Source: Chloroflexota bacterium (GTDB lineage Bacteria; Chloroflexota; Dehalococcoidia; UBA2979). From it: DNA of 34,901 nt. Shown here one piece after another: positions 21,850-30,177 of the stretch (positions are counted from its first letter, which is position 1; the number at the start of each line of letters is the position of its first letter). The position numbers and the translations under genes are program-made. The stretch lies in the NCBI GenBank assembly GCA_009840965.1, contig VXMT01000226.1, positions 1,930-36,830 of the forward strand, in the 5' to 3' direction. Under the pieces are notes generated by a model. It saw only the letters and a list, made by a program, of their open reading frames with translations, made no database searches and was not told the DNA's origin.

Positions 21850-23688
21850 ATGCGACTGCTCAGGTCCGGGCTTCTGTCTGCCGTCGTCCTCGTCGTTCTT
21901 GCCTCGTTCGGCGAGGTTGCGCCCGCTGGGGCAACGTCGTCGGAGGAGGCGCCCGTCGTGCAGGAGATCACTACCCTCCTGCACCCCGGGCTGAATGAAG
22001 TCGGCTGGGTGAGCGAGGAAACTGCGTCGAGTGCGCTGTTCGACGCGCTCCCTGAGTTGATCGCTGTCTCGGCGTGGGACGCTTCGGAGCGACGAGCTCG
22101 ACGAGCGCTCCGGGGCAAATACGAGGAACTGCCCACCTTGAAGCCCGGCATGGGGTTGTGGTTGCGGATCGGCGGATCGGTATCGGTCGAGTGGACGCGA
22201 CCGGTGACCGCCGATGGCATCCTGCTGTCGCTGCAACGGGGGAGCAACCTTATCGCCTGGACAACGAGCGGTGAGGTCGCCAACGCCCTGAGCAAGTTCG
22301 AAGGCGCGGTGACTGGGGCTTGGCGATGGGATCCGGCCAGGCGGGCGTACGCTCGCTACGAGCTTGACTCCTCGACCGCGGCCGGGGGTCTGCCGCAGCC
22401 ACAGCCGGGCGAAGCGCTGTGGGTATCCGCATCGAAGACCGTCCACTGGTGGCAGCCCGGCACGGACCGTCCGGAGTTGGTCTTCCTCGACGGTGTATCG
22501 GAGGGCAAGCAGGATGAACTGATCGAGGATATGGAGATCATCCGGGCCGCCTATGCCGAATACTTCGGCGTACAGACGTCAGCGTTCACGGCGTACATCG
22601 GGGGATCGGTGGAGGCGATCGCACCTGCGTACCGGCAGGTCACCGGAAGGGAGCTCCCGGATGTAATCACGCGGGCTGACCCACCCGAGACCTGCGGGAC
22701 CGTGAGCAGCGGCGCGGTGTTCGTACTCACCTACTGCGCAGGTATCCCCAGCTTCACGGGCAAGGGAGCGACTCACATTCTCGCGCACGAATACTTCCAC
22801 GTCCTGCAGCAGCAGCTCGCTTCCGATCGCGGTACCGAGGGGCCAACATGGCTCCTGGAAGGCACGGCGCTGTACGCCGAGCATCTCGCCAGCGAGACAT
22901 TCGATCCCTACTCGGCACGCCAGGCGGCGAGCTGGGGCGATGGGATGCTTGGCAACGCCATCCGCCGCGCCGCAACGCACTGGAGTGAGTTCCCCATCTC
23001 TCTCCCCGACATCGAAACCTACTCGGCGTTCCATACTGCAGAGGGGATCTTTGGGACCTACGATCACTACCAGGTCGCACTCCTGGGGGCGAAGTGGCTC
23101 GCCGACCGCGCGGGAGAGCAGGCTCTCGCCGACTACTACCGCCTGCTGCCGTCCGTCGACCACTGGCACGACGCGTTTGAGAGCGCATTTGGCATTTCCA
23201 TTGCCGACTTCTACGAGGCATTCGCGACGTACCCCGACGAACTCGGTCCTCGCAATCGCGTGCGGGGCGTCGTAAATGGTCCGGACGGAGGTCCACTCGA
23301 GGGCGTCAGGGTGACCGCGCATCGGCTCAGCCTTCATGGCTACCGTGACTACGATGCGAGGAGCTTCAGGGAAGCGCCCATCGACGTTGAGACCTGGACG
23401 GATGAGCATGGAGCGTTCGAGATGTGGGTGCGGCCCGGAAGGTACTTCTTCGTGGTGTCCCGCGCGGATCCGAAGCCCGCGATTGTCGACGGAGCACTCC
23501 CCGACACGCACGTAAGCGAGCGGGAGTGCGATCTCGCGATACGCACCGACCGAGGTCTGACGGGCTGGTCGGGCCCCCGGGAATCCTCGGATCTGTACGA
23601 GTTGGTCGGCACTACCAATATCTGGGCGGCGATCACTATCCCGAGCAACGTGGCGAGCTTCGGCCGCTCGTTCTGCGCCGAACCCTGA
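21850..23688 (+). CDS. Secreted putative zinc metalloprotease with two N-terminal GW-type modules
   Basis: A 612-residue exported protein with a signal peptide at about 1-29 (basic MRLLR, hydrophobic core, APAGAT cleavage region). Two related modules follow at about 44-109 and 128-195. Each runs L-x-x-G-x-N ... W ... W-D-A/P ... G-x-x-LW, a repeat I associate with Chloroflexota surface proteins. The protease core has H313-E314-H317 (AHEYFHVLQQ) and E337 (TWLLEGTALYAE), the gluzincin HExxH...E pattern. A carboxypeptidase-regulatory-like beta-sandwich (about 475-540, RGVVNGPDGGPLEGV) lies near the end. ATG 21850 follows GTGGGA; TATCGT at 21826 is a -10 candidate. G+C is visibly lower than in its neighbours. 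It probably degrades extracellular peptides. Confidence 0.82.
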   Translation: MRLLRSGLLSAVVLVVLASFGEVAPAGATSSEEAPVVQEITTLLHPGLNEVGWVSEETASSALFDALPELIAVSAWDASERRARRALRGKYEELPTLKPGMGLWLRIGGSVSVEWTRPVTADGILLSLQRGSNLIAWTTSGEVANALSKFEGAVTGAWRWDPARRAYARYELDSSTAAGGLPQPQPGEALWVSASKTVHWWQPGTDRPELVFLDGVSEGKQDELIEDMEIIRAAYAEYFGVQTSAFTAYIGGSVEAIAPAYRQVTGRELPDVITRADPPETCGTVSSGAVFVLTYCAGIPSFTGKGATHILAHEYFHVLQQQLASDRGTEGPTWLLEGTALYAEHLASETFDPYSARQAASWGDGMLGNAIRRAATHWSEFPISLPDIETYSAFHTAEGIFGTYDHYQVALLGAKWLADRAGEQALADYYRLLPSVDHWHDAFESAFGISIADFYEAFATYPDELGPRNRVRGVVNGPDGGPLEGVRVTAHRLSLHGYRDYDARSFREAPIDVETWTDEHGAFEMWVRPGRYFFVVSRADPKPAIVDGALPDTHVSERECDLAIRTDRGLTGWSGPRESSDLYELVGTTNIWAAITIPSNVASFGRSFCAEP

Positions 23689-23707
23689 TCCCTCGCCACT
23701 CCTCGCG

Positions 23708-23736
23708 TTGACCGCCACTGCGCCCGTGCCTACGCT
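23708..23736 (+). promoter_or_regulatory. Promoter of the acyl-CoA dehydrogenase pair
   Basis: TTGACC (5 of 6 to TTGACA) at 23708-23713, a 17-bp spacer, then TACGCT at 23731-23736, 23 bp before the GTG start. The spacing is ideal; the -10 match is 3 of 6 but includes TA...T. Confidence 0.45.
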
Positions 23737-23759
23737 CGCGACGCAGCGAGGAGGCGCCC

Positions 23760-24983
23760 GTGGACTTCGAGCCCGCCTACACGCCAGAGCAACGCGCCTT
23801 CCGAGCCGAGGTGCGCGCCTGGCTCGAGGATCACGTCCCGCAGATCGAGGGCGACCAGGACTCCGACGAGAACTACGCGAAGTACCGCCAGCTCGGCCGC
23901 GACCTCGGGGCACGCGGCTGGCTGCGCCCGACCGCGCCGCTCGAGTACGGTGGCGGCGGCCTCTCCGTCGACCACGCGATCGTGCTCGCCGAGGAGATGG
24001 ACCGCCACGATCTGACGAGCCCGCCCTACTACGACAGCGGCGGCAGCCTCGGCGGGGCGAGCATCCTCGTCTGGGGCAGCGAGGAGCAGAAGCGCCGTCT
24101 GCTGCCACCGATCTTCCGTGGCGAGACCGTCACCTGGCAGCTCCTCACCGGCCCCGAGGCCGGCTCCGACCTCGCCTCGACCGAGACCGACGCCATGCGC
24201 GACGGCGACGAGTACGTGATCAACGGCACGAAGGTCTTCATCGGCGGCTCGCACGGCGCCGACTCGTTCTGGACGATCTGCCGCACCGACCGCGAGGGCG
24301 CGCGCCACCAGAACGTCAGCTGGTTCATGATCCCCTCGGACCTGCCGGGCATCACCGTCGAGCGCATGTACCTGCTCAGCGACGGCCGCGAGGGCATCGG
24401 CCGCGGCTACAAGAACACGATCTACTTCGACAACGTGCGCGTGCCCGCGGAGAACCTCGTGGGCGGCGAGAACAACGGCTGGCGGGTGGCCAGCACGCAC
24501 CTCGAGCTGGAGCACGGCTCCGGCGGACGCATCGCCCGCAACGTCTGGTTCGAGCGCACGCGCGACCGCCTGCGCTCGCTGCCCGCTAACGGCGCCAACC
24601 CGCTCGACGACGCGGAGACGCGGGGGCTGCTCGCCGACCTGTTCATGGAAACCGAGGTGCAGCGGCTGTTCGAGCTGCGCAACTTCTGGATGAACCGCAC
24701 GCACCAGGACATGAGCTACGAGGGCCCGCAGGCCTCCTACTACCGCAAGATGAGCGGCCTCCGCGCCTCGCAGATCATGCTCGAGCTGCTTGGCCCGTAC
24801 GCGCAGCTCAACGACGCCGAGTTCGACCCCACGGGCGGGCGCTTCGACTCCTACCTGCGCAACGCGATCGTCTCGCTCCATCCGGGCGGCACGGCGGACA
24901 TCCAGAAGGTGATCATGGCCCGCCGCATCGGCATCGGGCGCGGCGAGAGCGAGCGCGAGCGCGCCGGCCGCACGGTCGAGTAG
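23760..24983 (+). CDS. Acyl-CoA dehydrogenase (FadE-like subunit 1)
   Basis: A 407-residue FAD-dependent acyl-CoA dehydrogenase making trans-2-enoyl-CoA. Visible are GGGGLSVDHAIVLAEEM, the flavin segment LTGPEAGSDLAST (138-150 region) and the end HPGGTADIQKVIMARRIG. The usual catalytic YEGT glutamate is replaced (HPGGT). A glutamate in THLELEHGSGG, near the position used by isovaleryl-CoA dehydrogenase, could serve instead. It starts at GTG 23760 after GAGGAG. The next acyl-CoA dehydrogenase follows 10 bp later. Paired FadE genes like this encode heterotetramers in mycobacterial steroid side-chain degradation, so a two-component enzyme is likely for a branched or bulky acyl-CoA. Confidence 0.88.
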   Translation: MDFEPAYTPEQRAFRAEVRAWLEDHVPQIEGDQDSDENYAKYRQLGRDLGARGWLRPTAPLEYGGGGLSVDHAIVLAEEMDRHDLTSPPYYDSGGSLGGASILVWGSEEQKRRLLPPIFRGETVTWQLLTGPEAGSDLASTETDAMRDGDEYVINGTKVFIGGSHGADSFWTICRTDREGARHQNVSWFMIPSDLPGITVERMYLLSDGREGIGRGYKNTIYFDNVRVPAENLVGGENNGWRVASTHLELEHGSGGRIARNVWFERTRDRLRSLPANGANPLDDAETRGLLADLFMETEVQRLFELRNFWMNRTHQDMSYEGPQASYYRKMSGLRASQIMLELLGPYAQLNDAEFDPTGGRFDSYLRNAIVSLHPGGTADIQKVIMARRIGIGRGESERERAGRTVE

Positions 24984-24993
24984 GCGGCGCGGC

Positions 24994-26142
24994 GTGGACC
25001 TCTCACTCAGCGAAGAGCAGCAACTCCTGAAGCAGGGCGTCGAGGACTTCGTCGCCCGCGAAGCGCCGCTCGAGGCGGTGATCGAGCTTTCGGGCAGCGA
25101 GCTTGGCTACTCGCCCGAGCACTACGCGCGCGTCGCCGATCTCGGCTGGCTGGGCGCGGCGATCCCCGAGCAGTACGGGGGCGCGGGCCTCGGCCTGACG
25201 GACGCCGCCGTGCTCTTCGAGGCCTTCGGCTACGCGGCCCTGCCGGGTCCGTTCATCTCCTCGGGAGTCGTCTCGGCGCTGATCGTCGAGGAGGCTGGCG
25301 GCGAGGAGCAGCGCGCCGAGCTGCTCCCGCGCATCGCGAGCGGCCAGGCGATCGCCGTGCTCGCGCTGACCGAGCCGGGCTACGGCTGGGGCCCCGAAGG
25401 GGTGCACATGCGGGCCGCTTCGAGCAATGGCGACTACGTGCTGGACGGCGTCAAGCTGTTCGTGCACGACGCGATCGGCGCGACGCACCTGATCACCCCC
25501 GTGCGCACCGGCGACGAAGGCGCGCTCGCACTCCTCGTCGTCGACGCCTCGGCGCCCGGCGTCTCTGTACGGCGACTGGAGGGCTTCACCGGCTCCGAGT
25601 GCGTCGTGCGCTTCGAGGGCGTGCGCGTGCCGGTCTCGGCGGCGCTCGGTGACGGCGGCGCGGTCGAGGAGGCGCTCGACCGGGCGCTGACGAAGGCGGC
25701 GCCGGTGCTCTCCGCCTACCAGGTGGGCGGCGGGCAGGCGGCGTTCGAGATGGCGGTGGACTACAGCAGGGAACGCCGCCAGTTCGGCCAGCCGATCGGG
25801 CGCTTCCAGCACGTGCAGAACCACATCATCCAGCTCGTCAACCACGTCGACGCCTCACGTTGGACCACCTACGAGGCGCTGTGGCGGCACGACTCCGACA
25901 AGCCCGGCTTCGAGGTCGCCTCACATCTCGCGAAGGCGGTGACGAGCGAGGGCTTCGTGCACGCGGTGAACTACTCGCACGAGGTGCACGCGGGTGTCGG
26001 GGTGATGCACGAGTACGGGCTCACGCTCTACACGACGCTCTCCCGCTCGCTCTACCACCAGCTCGGGAGCCCTCGCTACCACCGGGGCCGGCTCGCCGAC
26101 CTGCTGGTCGACCACGACCTGGGGCCAGATCCGCTCGATTAG
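24994..26142 (+). CDS. Acyl-CoA dehydrogenase (FadE-like subunit 2)
   Basis: A 382-residue acyl-CoA dehydrogenase family protein. It has LGWLGAAIPEQYGGAGLGLTD, LTEPGYGWGPEG in place of the usual TEPxAGSD, RRQFGQPIGRFQHVQNHI and HEVHAGVGVMHEYGLTLY. Neither the YEGT glutamate nor the isovaleryl-type glutamate is found by eye, so it may be the non-catalytic partner of the preceding subunit. It starts at GTG 24994, 10 bp after the first subunit. The TAG stop lies inside a 15-bp tandem duplication (26140-26169). Confidence 0.87.
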   Translation: MDLSLSEEQQLLKQGVEDFVAREAPLEAVIELSGSELGYSPEHYARVADLGWLGAAIPEQYGGAGLGLTDAAVLFEAFGYAALPGPFISSGVVSALIVEEAGGEEQRAELLPRIASGQAIAVLALTEPGYGWGPEGVHMRAASSNGDYVLDGVKLFVHDAIGATHLITPVRTGDEGALALLVVDASAPGVSVRRLEGFTGSECVVRFEGVRVPVSAALGDGGAVEEALDRALTKAAPVLSAYQVGGGQAAFEMAVDYSRERRQFGQPIGRFQHVQNHIIQLVNHVDASRWTTYEALWRHDSDKPGFEVASHLAKAVTSEGFVHAVNYSHEVHAGVGVMHEYGLTLYTTLSRSLYHQLGSPRYHRGRLADLLVDHDLGPDPLD

Positions 26143-26169
26143 CTGTCTCTGGACTAGCTGTCGCTGGAC
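26140..26169. repeat. 15-bp tandem duplication across two stop codons
   Basis: TAGCTGTCTCTGGAC is followed directly by TAGCTGTCGCTGGAC (one mismatch). The first unit begins with the stop of the acyl-CoA dehydrogenase; the junction supplies the stop (CTA on plus) of the convergent MFS gene. The duplication makes up most of the short gap between the genes. Confidence 0.8.
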
Positions 26170-27437
26170 TCGGGAGCGCTCGCCGGGTCACCCCGAGGCG
26201 CCCTCGCGGCGGGGAGGTCCGCCCAGGGCGGGCGGCGGATCAGCATCACCGCCGCCATGCCCGCGAACGTGCCGAACGCGAAGACGGTGAACGCCGTGTG
26301 GTAGCTGCCCGTCACGTCGAAGGACCAGCCCGCGAGCAGCGGGGCGGCCACGTTCATCGGCATCTGCAGCATCGAGACCAGCCCCCGCACCGTCGCGAAG
26401 CGGCGCGTCCCGAAGTAGTCGGCGATCACGGCCATCTGCAGCACCAGCCAGGCGGCGTGGCCGAAGCCGAAGCACAAGTAGTAGACGGGCAGCAACCAGA
26501 TCCGGTCCGGGCTCACGTTCGTGAACGCGAGGAACCCGACTCCCATGGCGGCGAACGAGAGCGTGAAGACGCGGCGACGCCCGAAGCGGTCGCCAACCCA
26601 GCCCGCGGAGACCCGCAGCACCAACTGACACGCGCCGTAGGCGCCGGTGATGATCGCCGCCGCGCGCAGCGAGAATCCAACGGCCTGGAGGTGCGGGACC
26701 AGGAAGATCGTCCAGATGATGAGCACTGCCACACCAAGCGCCGAAGCGACGGCCAGCAGGTAGAGCGCGGGTGTGCGCAGCGCCTCGCCCGCGCTCAGCC
26801 CGCCCTCGGAGATCGCGAGGCTGGACTGCGAACGCCGCTCGTCCGTCCCGTCGACCGTCATCCCGAGGTCCTCGGGGCGATCGCGCACGACCCACGCGCT
26901 GATCATGCCGGCGATGAAGATCGCGATCGCGCCGAGCGTGACGGTCGAGCGCCATCCGACCGACTCGACGAGGAGCGCGAGCACCGGCGCGGCGAACCAG
27001 GCGGCGGCGTTGCCGGCGTTCATCACGCCGGTGGCCCGGCCGCGCTTGGCCTCGAACCACTTCATGATCGCCGCGGGGAAGGCCGCGCCCGATCCGATGC
27101 TGAGGCCGAACGACATCACGAGGCTCGCCACGTAGTAATGCCAGAGCTCTTGCGACTGGGCGAACACCAGCATGCCTGCAGAGATGAAGACCGCCCCGGC
27201 GAAGGCCATCCGCCGCGCGCCGACGATGTCGATCACCATCCCGGTGAGCGGCGCCAGCAGCCCCTGCTCGAAGCTGCGCAGCGAGAACCCGAAGGCGATC
27301 GCCGAGACGCTCCAGCCAAGCTCGTCGCGGATCGGCTCGATGAAGATGCTCGCTCCGATCATGACGAAGCCGAGCACCAGGAAGTTGTTCGCCGACCCGG
27401 CGATGGCGATATACCAGCCGTAGAAAAGGCGCGGCAT
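26154..27437 (-). CDS. MFS transporter (OFA/monocarboxylate-type)
   Basis: A 427-residue, twelve-segment major facilitator. It opens with FYGWYIAIAGSANNFL, has the loop motif GMVIDIVGARRMAFAG (66-81) and its C-terminal counterpart GWVGDRFGRRRVFTLS, and a long charged central loop (about 190-225). The pattern is that of the oxalate-formate antiporter/monocarboxylate transporter group, so uptake of a carboxylate is likely. It converges on the acyl-CoA dehydrogenase pair and is divergent from the acyl-CoA synthetase subunit gene. Transport and CoA activation of the same acid is a natural hypothesis. Confidence 0.88.
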   Translation of the reverse strand: MPRLFYGWYIAIAGSANNFLVLGFVMIGASIFIEPIRDELGWSVSAIAFGFSLRSFEQGLLAPLTGMVIDIVGARRMAFAGAVFISAGMLVFAQSQELWHYYVASLVMSFGLSIGSGAAFPAAIMKWFEAKRGRATGVMNAGNAAAWFAAPVLALLVESVGWRSTVTLGAIAIFIAGMISAWVVRDRPEDLGMTVDGTDERRSQSSLAISEGGLSAGEALRTPALYLLAVASALGVAVLIIWTIFLVPHLQAVGFSLRAAAIITGAYGACQLVLRVSAGWVGDRFGRRRVFTLSFAAMGVGFLAFTNVSPDRIWLLPVYYLCFGFGHAAWLVLQMAVIADYFGTRRFATVRGLVSMLQMPMNVAAPLLAGWSFDVTGSYHTAFTVFAFGTFAGMAAVMLIRRPPWADLPAARAPRGDPASAPESSDS

Positions 27438-27494
27438 CGACGCATCGTGCCACGCCGGACGCGCATCCGCCTCGTGCCTGAGCGCGCACGGCCC

Positions 27495-27500
27495 TAGAAT
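27495..27500 (+). promoter_or_regulatory. -10 element for the acyl-CoA synthetase operon
   Basis: TAGAAT (5 of 6 to TATAAT) lies 66 bp before the GTG start within the 129-bp divergent gap 27438-27566. No clear -35. Confidence 0.35.
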
Positions 27501-27566
27501 CAGGCCGCGGCGCTGGAGGCCGCCCCGGCTGACCGCCGCGGACTACGAAGTGGAGTACCGCATCCC

Positions 27567-29075
27567 GTGAGCGACCGCGACGGACCCGACGGCGCCGGCC
27601 CGGCCCCGCACCCCCTCGACGCGATGTTCCACCCTCGTGGCGTCGCCGTCGTCGGGGTGTCCACGCAACCCGGTCCGGACGGGCGCATGGGCGGGAACTT
27701 CCTCAACGCCCTGCTCGAGCTGGGCTACGACCGCGATCACGCCCTCTACGCCGTCAACCCGAAGATGAGCGAGGTGCGCGGCGTCGCCTGCTACCCCTCC
27801 GTCCTCGACATCCCGGACCCGCTCGACCATGTGATCTCGCAGATCCCGTCCGAGGGCGTGCAGGAGCTCGTCGAGCACTGCATCAAGCGCGGCGTGCGAT
27901 CGCTGCACTTCTTCACCGCGGGCCTCTCCGAGACCGGCGAGGAGGACCTGATCCAGCAGGAGCGCGAGCTGGTCGAGCGGGCTCGCGCCGCCGGGCTGCG
28001 GCTGATCGGCCCCAACTGCATGGGCCTCTACGCCCCCGGCCCCGGCCTCGCCTTCAACTCCGAATCGCCCAAGGAGGAGGGCAACGTCTTCCTGCTCTCG
28101 CAGTCGGGGGCGAACGCCACCGGGATCATCAACGGGCTGGGCGCGCGCGGCCTGCGCTTTTCCAAGGGCGTCTCCTACGGCAACGCCGCCGATCTCAAGT
28201 CCCATGACTTCCTCGACTACGCGCTGCACGACCCGCAGACCGAGCTGGTCGTCGCCTACATCGAGGGGCCACGCGACGGGCGGGCCTTCTTCGAGGCGAT
28301 GAAGGCCGTGGCTCGCGCGAAGCCGACGATCGTGCTCAAGGGCGGGATCACCCATGACGGCGCGCGCGCCGCGCGCTCGCACACCGGCTCGCTCGCCGGA
28401 TCGATCGATGTCTTCGACGCGCTCTGCCGGCAGGCCGGCGCGATGCGCGTGCGCACGCTCGACGACCTGCTCGACCTCGCCGTGGCGGCGACCACGGAGC
28501 TGCGCCACACGCGAGGGCGCAATGTCACGCTCGTCGGCGCCGGCGGCGGCTACGCGGTCCTCTCCTCGGATCAGATGGCGATGGAGGGCCTGTCCGTTCC
28601 GCCGCTGCCGGACGAGGTGCAGGACAGGCTGCACGAGTTCATCCCGATTGCCGGCACCAGCGTGCGCAACCCGGTCGACGCCAACTTCGGGCGCGACCAC
28701 CCGATGGACTTTCGCAGCGACACCGGCCTCACGCGCCGCGCCTTCGAACTGATCGCCGGCTCACCGACGACGGACCTGATCTTCACCACCGTCGGTACGC
28801 GCTGGCACCCGGGGCAGGACCACTCGCGCGACGCCAGGCGGCGGCAGCTGGAGCTGACCGCGGACGAACTCGACCGCATCGCGAAGGAGTACCACGTCCC
28901 GATCGCGCTGATCCTGCGCGAGGCCAACATCGAGGACGCCGGCCAGCCCGCCTACGAGCGTGGCGTTGGCGTCTTCCCGACCCTCGAGCGGGCGGCGCGC
29001 GCCGTGGCCACGCTGCTCGAGTGGCGCAGGCGGCGCGAGGGCCTGCCGGAGCTGTTCGAGCGCCCGGAGGCGTAA
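27567..29075 (+). CDS. ADP-forming acyl-CoA synthetase alpha-type subunit (CoA-binding protein)
   Basis: A 502-residue protein like the alpha part of ADP-forming acetate-CoA ligases. A CoA-binding Rossmann domain (about 18-150, FHPRGVAVVGVS, IGPNCMGLY) is followed by succinyl-CoA-ligase-like flavodoxin domains. The phosphorylated histidine is H272 (ARSHTGSLAGS), and LLSQSGANATG is the family loop. The ATP-grasp domain that completes the enzyme is absent and no beta-subunit gene is in the window, so it must pair with a distant partner or act differently. It starts at GTG 27567; GGAG lies a rather long 11 bp upstream. Its TAA overlaps the ATG of the next gene by one base. Confidence 0.86.
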   Translation: MSDRDGPDGAGPAPHPLDAMFHPRGVAVVGVSTQPGPDGRMGGNFLNALLELGYDRDHALYAVNPKMSEVRGVACYPSVLDIPDPLDHVISQIPSEGVQELVEHCIKRGVRSLHFFTAGLSETGEEDLIQQERELVERARAAGLRLIGPNCMGLYAPGPGLAFNSESPKEEGNVFLLSQSGANATGIINGLGARGLRFSKGVSYGNAADLKSHDFLDYALHDPQTELVVAYIEGPRDGRAFFEAMKAVARAKPTIVLKGGITHDGARAARSHTGSLAGSIDVFDALCRQAGAMRVRTLDDLLDLAVAATTELRHTRGRNVTLVGAGGGYAVLSSDQMAMEGLSVPPLPDEVQDRLHEFIPIAGTSVRNPVDANFGRDHPMDFRSDTGLTRRAFELIAGSPTTDLIFTTVGTRWHPGQDHSRDARRRQLELTADELDRIAKEYHVPIALILREANIEDAGQPAYERGVGVFPTLERAARAVATLLEWRRRREGLPELFERPEA

Positions 29076-29869
29076 TGCCGAGGATCGACGTCGTCATGCA
29101 CGGCTCCGGCCTCAGTACCGACATCGGCGTCGTCGGCTTCTGCGCCGTCGTACTGATCGAGGGCGAGCAGCGCATCCTCTTCGACTCCGCGCACGTGGGG
29201 CGGCGGGTCTACCTCGAGGAGCAGCTCGCCGAGCGGGGGCTGACGACGCGCGACATCGACGCGCAGGTGATGAGCCACGCGCACTGGGACCACGTGCAGA
29301 ACGCCGACCTCTTCGACCACGCGCCGCTGCTCGCCCACCCCTCGGAGGTCGCGTACGCGCACCAGCCGCACCGCAACGACTGGGCGACGCCGCCCTGGAC
29401 GGGCGCGATCCTCGACCTGATGCGCATCGAGGAGGTGGCCGAGGGTTCGGATCTGATGCCCGGCTGTCGCGTGATCGAGCTGCCCGGGCACTCACCGGGC
29501 AGCATCGGGCTCGAGGTGGAGACGGACGACGGCCTCTGCCTGATCACCGGCGACGCGGTGCATCACGCGGGAGTCGCCGTGGCGGGTCAGAACCCGCTCG
29601 TCTTCTGGAACGCCGAGCAGGCGGACGCCTCGGTGCGTCGTGTCGCCGAGGCGAGCGAGCGCGACGGCGCGCTGATCTACCCGGGCCACGACCGGCCGTT
29701 TCGCCTGAGCGGCGGCGAGGTGGCCTACACGATCGAGGAGCGCATCACGATCCTCAACGCGGGCCCCGGCCGCCCCGGCCAGAGCTTCGACGAGTACGCC
29801 CCGCGCCGCGGCCAGTGGGTGATGCCGGGCATCGAGGAGCAGCGCCTGCCCGGCGAGGCGTCGGCGTAG
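29075..29869 (+). CDS. Metallo-beta-lactamase-fold hydrolase
   Basis: A 264-residue MBL-fold metal hydrolase. The binuclear zinc ligands are complete: H68, H70, D72 and H73 (SHAHWDH), H139 (PGHSPGS), D160 (TGDAVHH) and H205 (YPGHDRPF). The group includes quorum-quenching lactonases, glyoxalase II-like thioesterases and acyl hydrolases; nothing here separates them. ATG 29075 shares its first base with the stop of the acyl-CoA synthetase subunit, with CGGAGG directly upstream, so the two are translationally coupled and probably act on the same acyl or lactone substrate. Confidence 0.9.
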   Translation: MPRIDVVMHGSGLSTDIGVVGFCAVVLIEGEQRILFDSAHVGRRVYLEEQLAERGLTTRDIDAQVMSHAHWDHVQNADLFDHAPLLAHPSEVAYAHQPHRNDWATPPWTGAILDLMRIEEVAEGSDLMPGCRVIELPGHSPGSIGLEVETDDGLCLITGDAVHHAGVAVAGQNPLVFWNAEQADASVRRVAEASERDGALIYPGHDRPFRLSGGEVAYTIEERITILNAGPGRPGQSFDEYAPRRGQWVMPGIEEQRLPGEASA

Positions 29870-29881
29870 CACGCGTAGCAC
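29864..29881. repeat. 9-bp tandem duplication across a stop codon
   Basis: GCGTAGCAC occurs twice in direct succession. The first unit contains the TAG stop of the MBL gene, so the second adds a spare TAG. It stands at the left border of the low-G+C segment carrying the 70-residue gene. Confidence 0.7.
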
Positions 29882-29898
29882 GACTGGAGGAGAACGAC

Positions 29899-30111
29899 AT
29901 GAGAACGAGAGAGGCCCGAAGTACAGTAGATGCTGCGGCTGCTGATGCTGAAAGAGCAATAGGTGTTGTACTTGACATGGCTTTCAGCGTGGATGAGTTC
30001 GAGAGCGAAGGTACCGCTGAGGTTGAGAAGAAGGCTCTGAGGGGCCACATAATGGAGAAGCTGCGCCACATCGAGAGAAGGGCAAAGGACGCGGCTGGCG
30101 TACTTGACTAG
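29899..30111 (+). CDS. Small 70-residue protein of unknown function, atypical composition
   Basis: I do not recognise this protein. The ATG has a strong ribosome site (TGGAGGAG, six bases away). The product is charged and almost certainly helical: an Ala-rich segment (10-28), an acidic middle (31-43) and a basic amphipathic helix (44-64). No cysteine, no membrane segment. Its DNA is close to half G+C, and it uses AGA, ATA and GTA codons that its neighbours nearly never use, which points to recent acquisition or a different selective history. It follows the MBL gene by 29 bp and may be transcribed with it. The 66 bp after it, up to the CaiB stop, hold nothing I recognise. Confidence 0.6.
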   Translation: MRTREARSTVDAAAADAERAIGVVLDMAFSVDEFESEGTAEVEKKALRGHIMEKLRHIERRAKDAAGVLD

Positions 30112-30177
30112 GTCTGGCTCCCAGTAGTCTGCAGAGTGACGATTGAGGTAGCCCGGCGCGGTGTACCCCAAGCCGGA

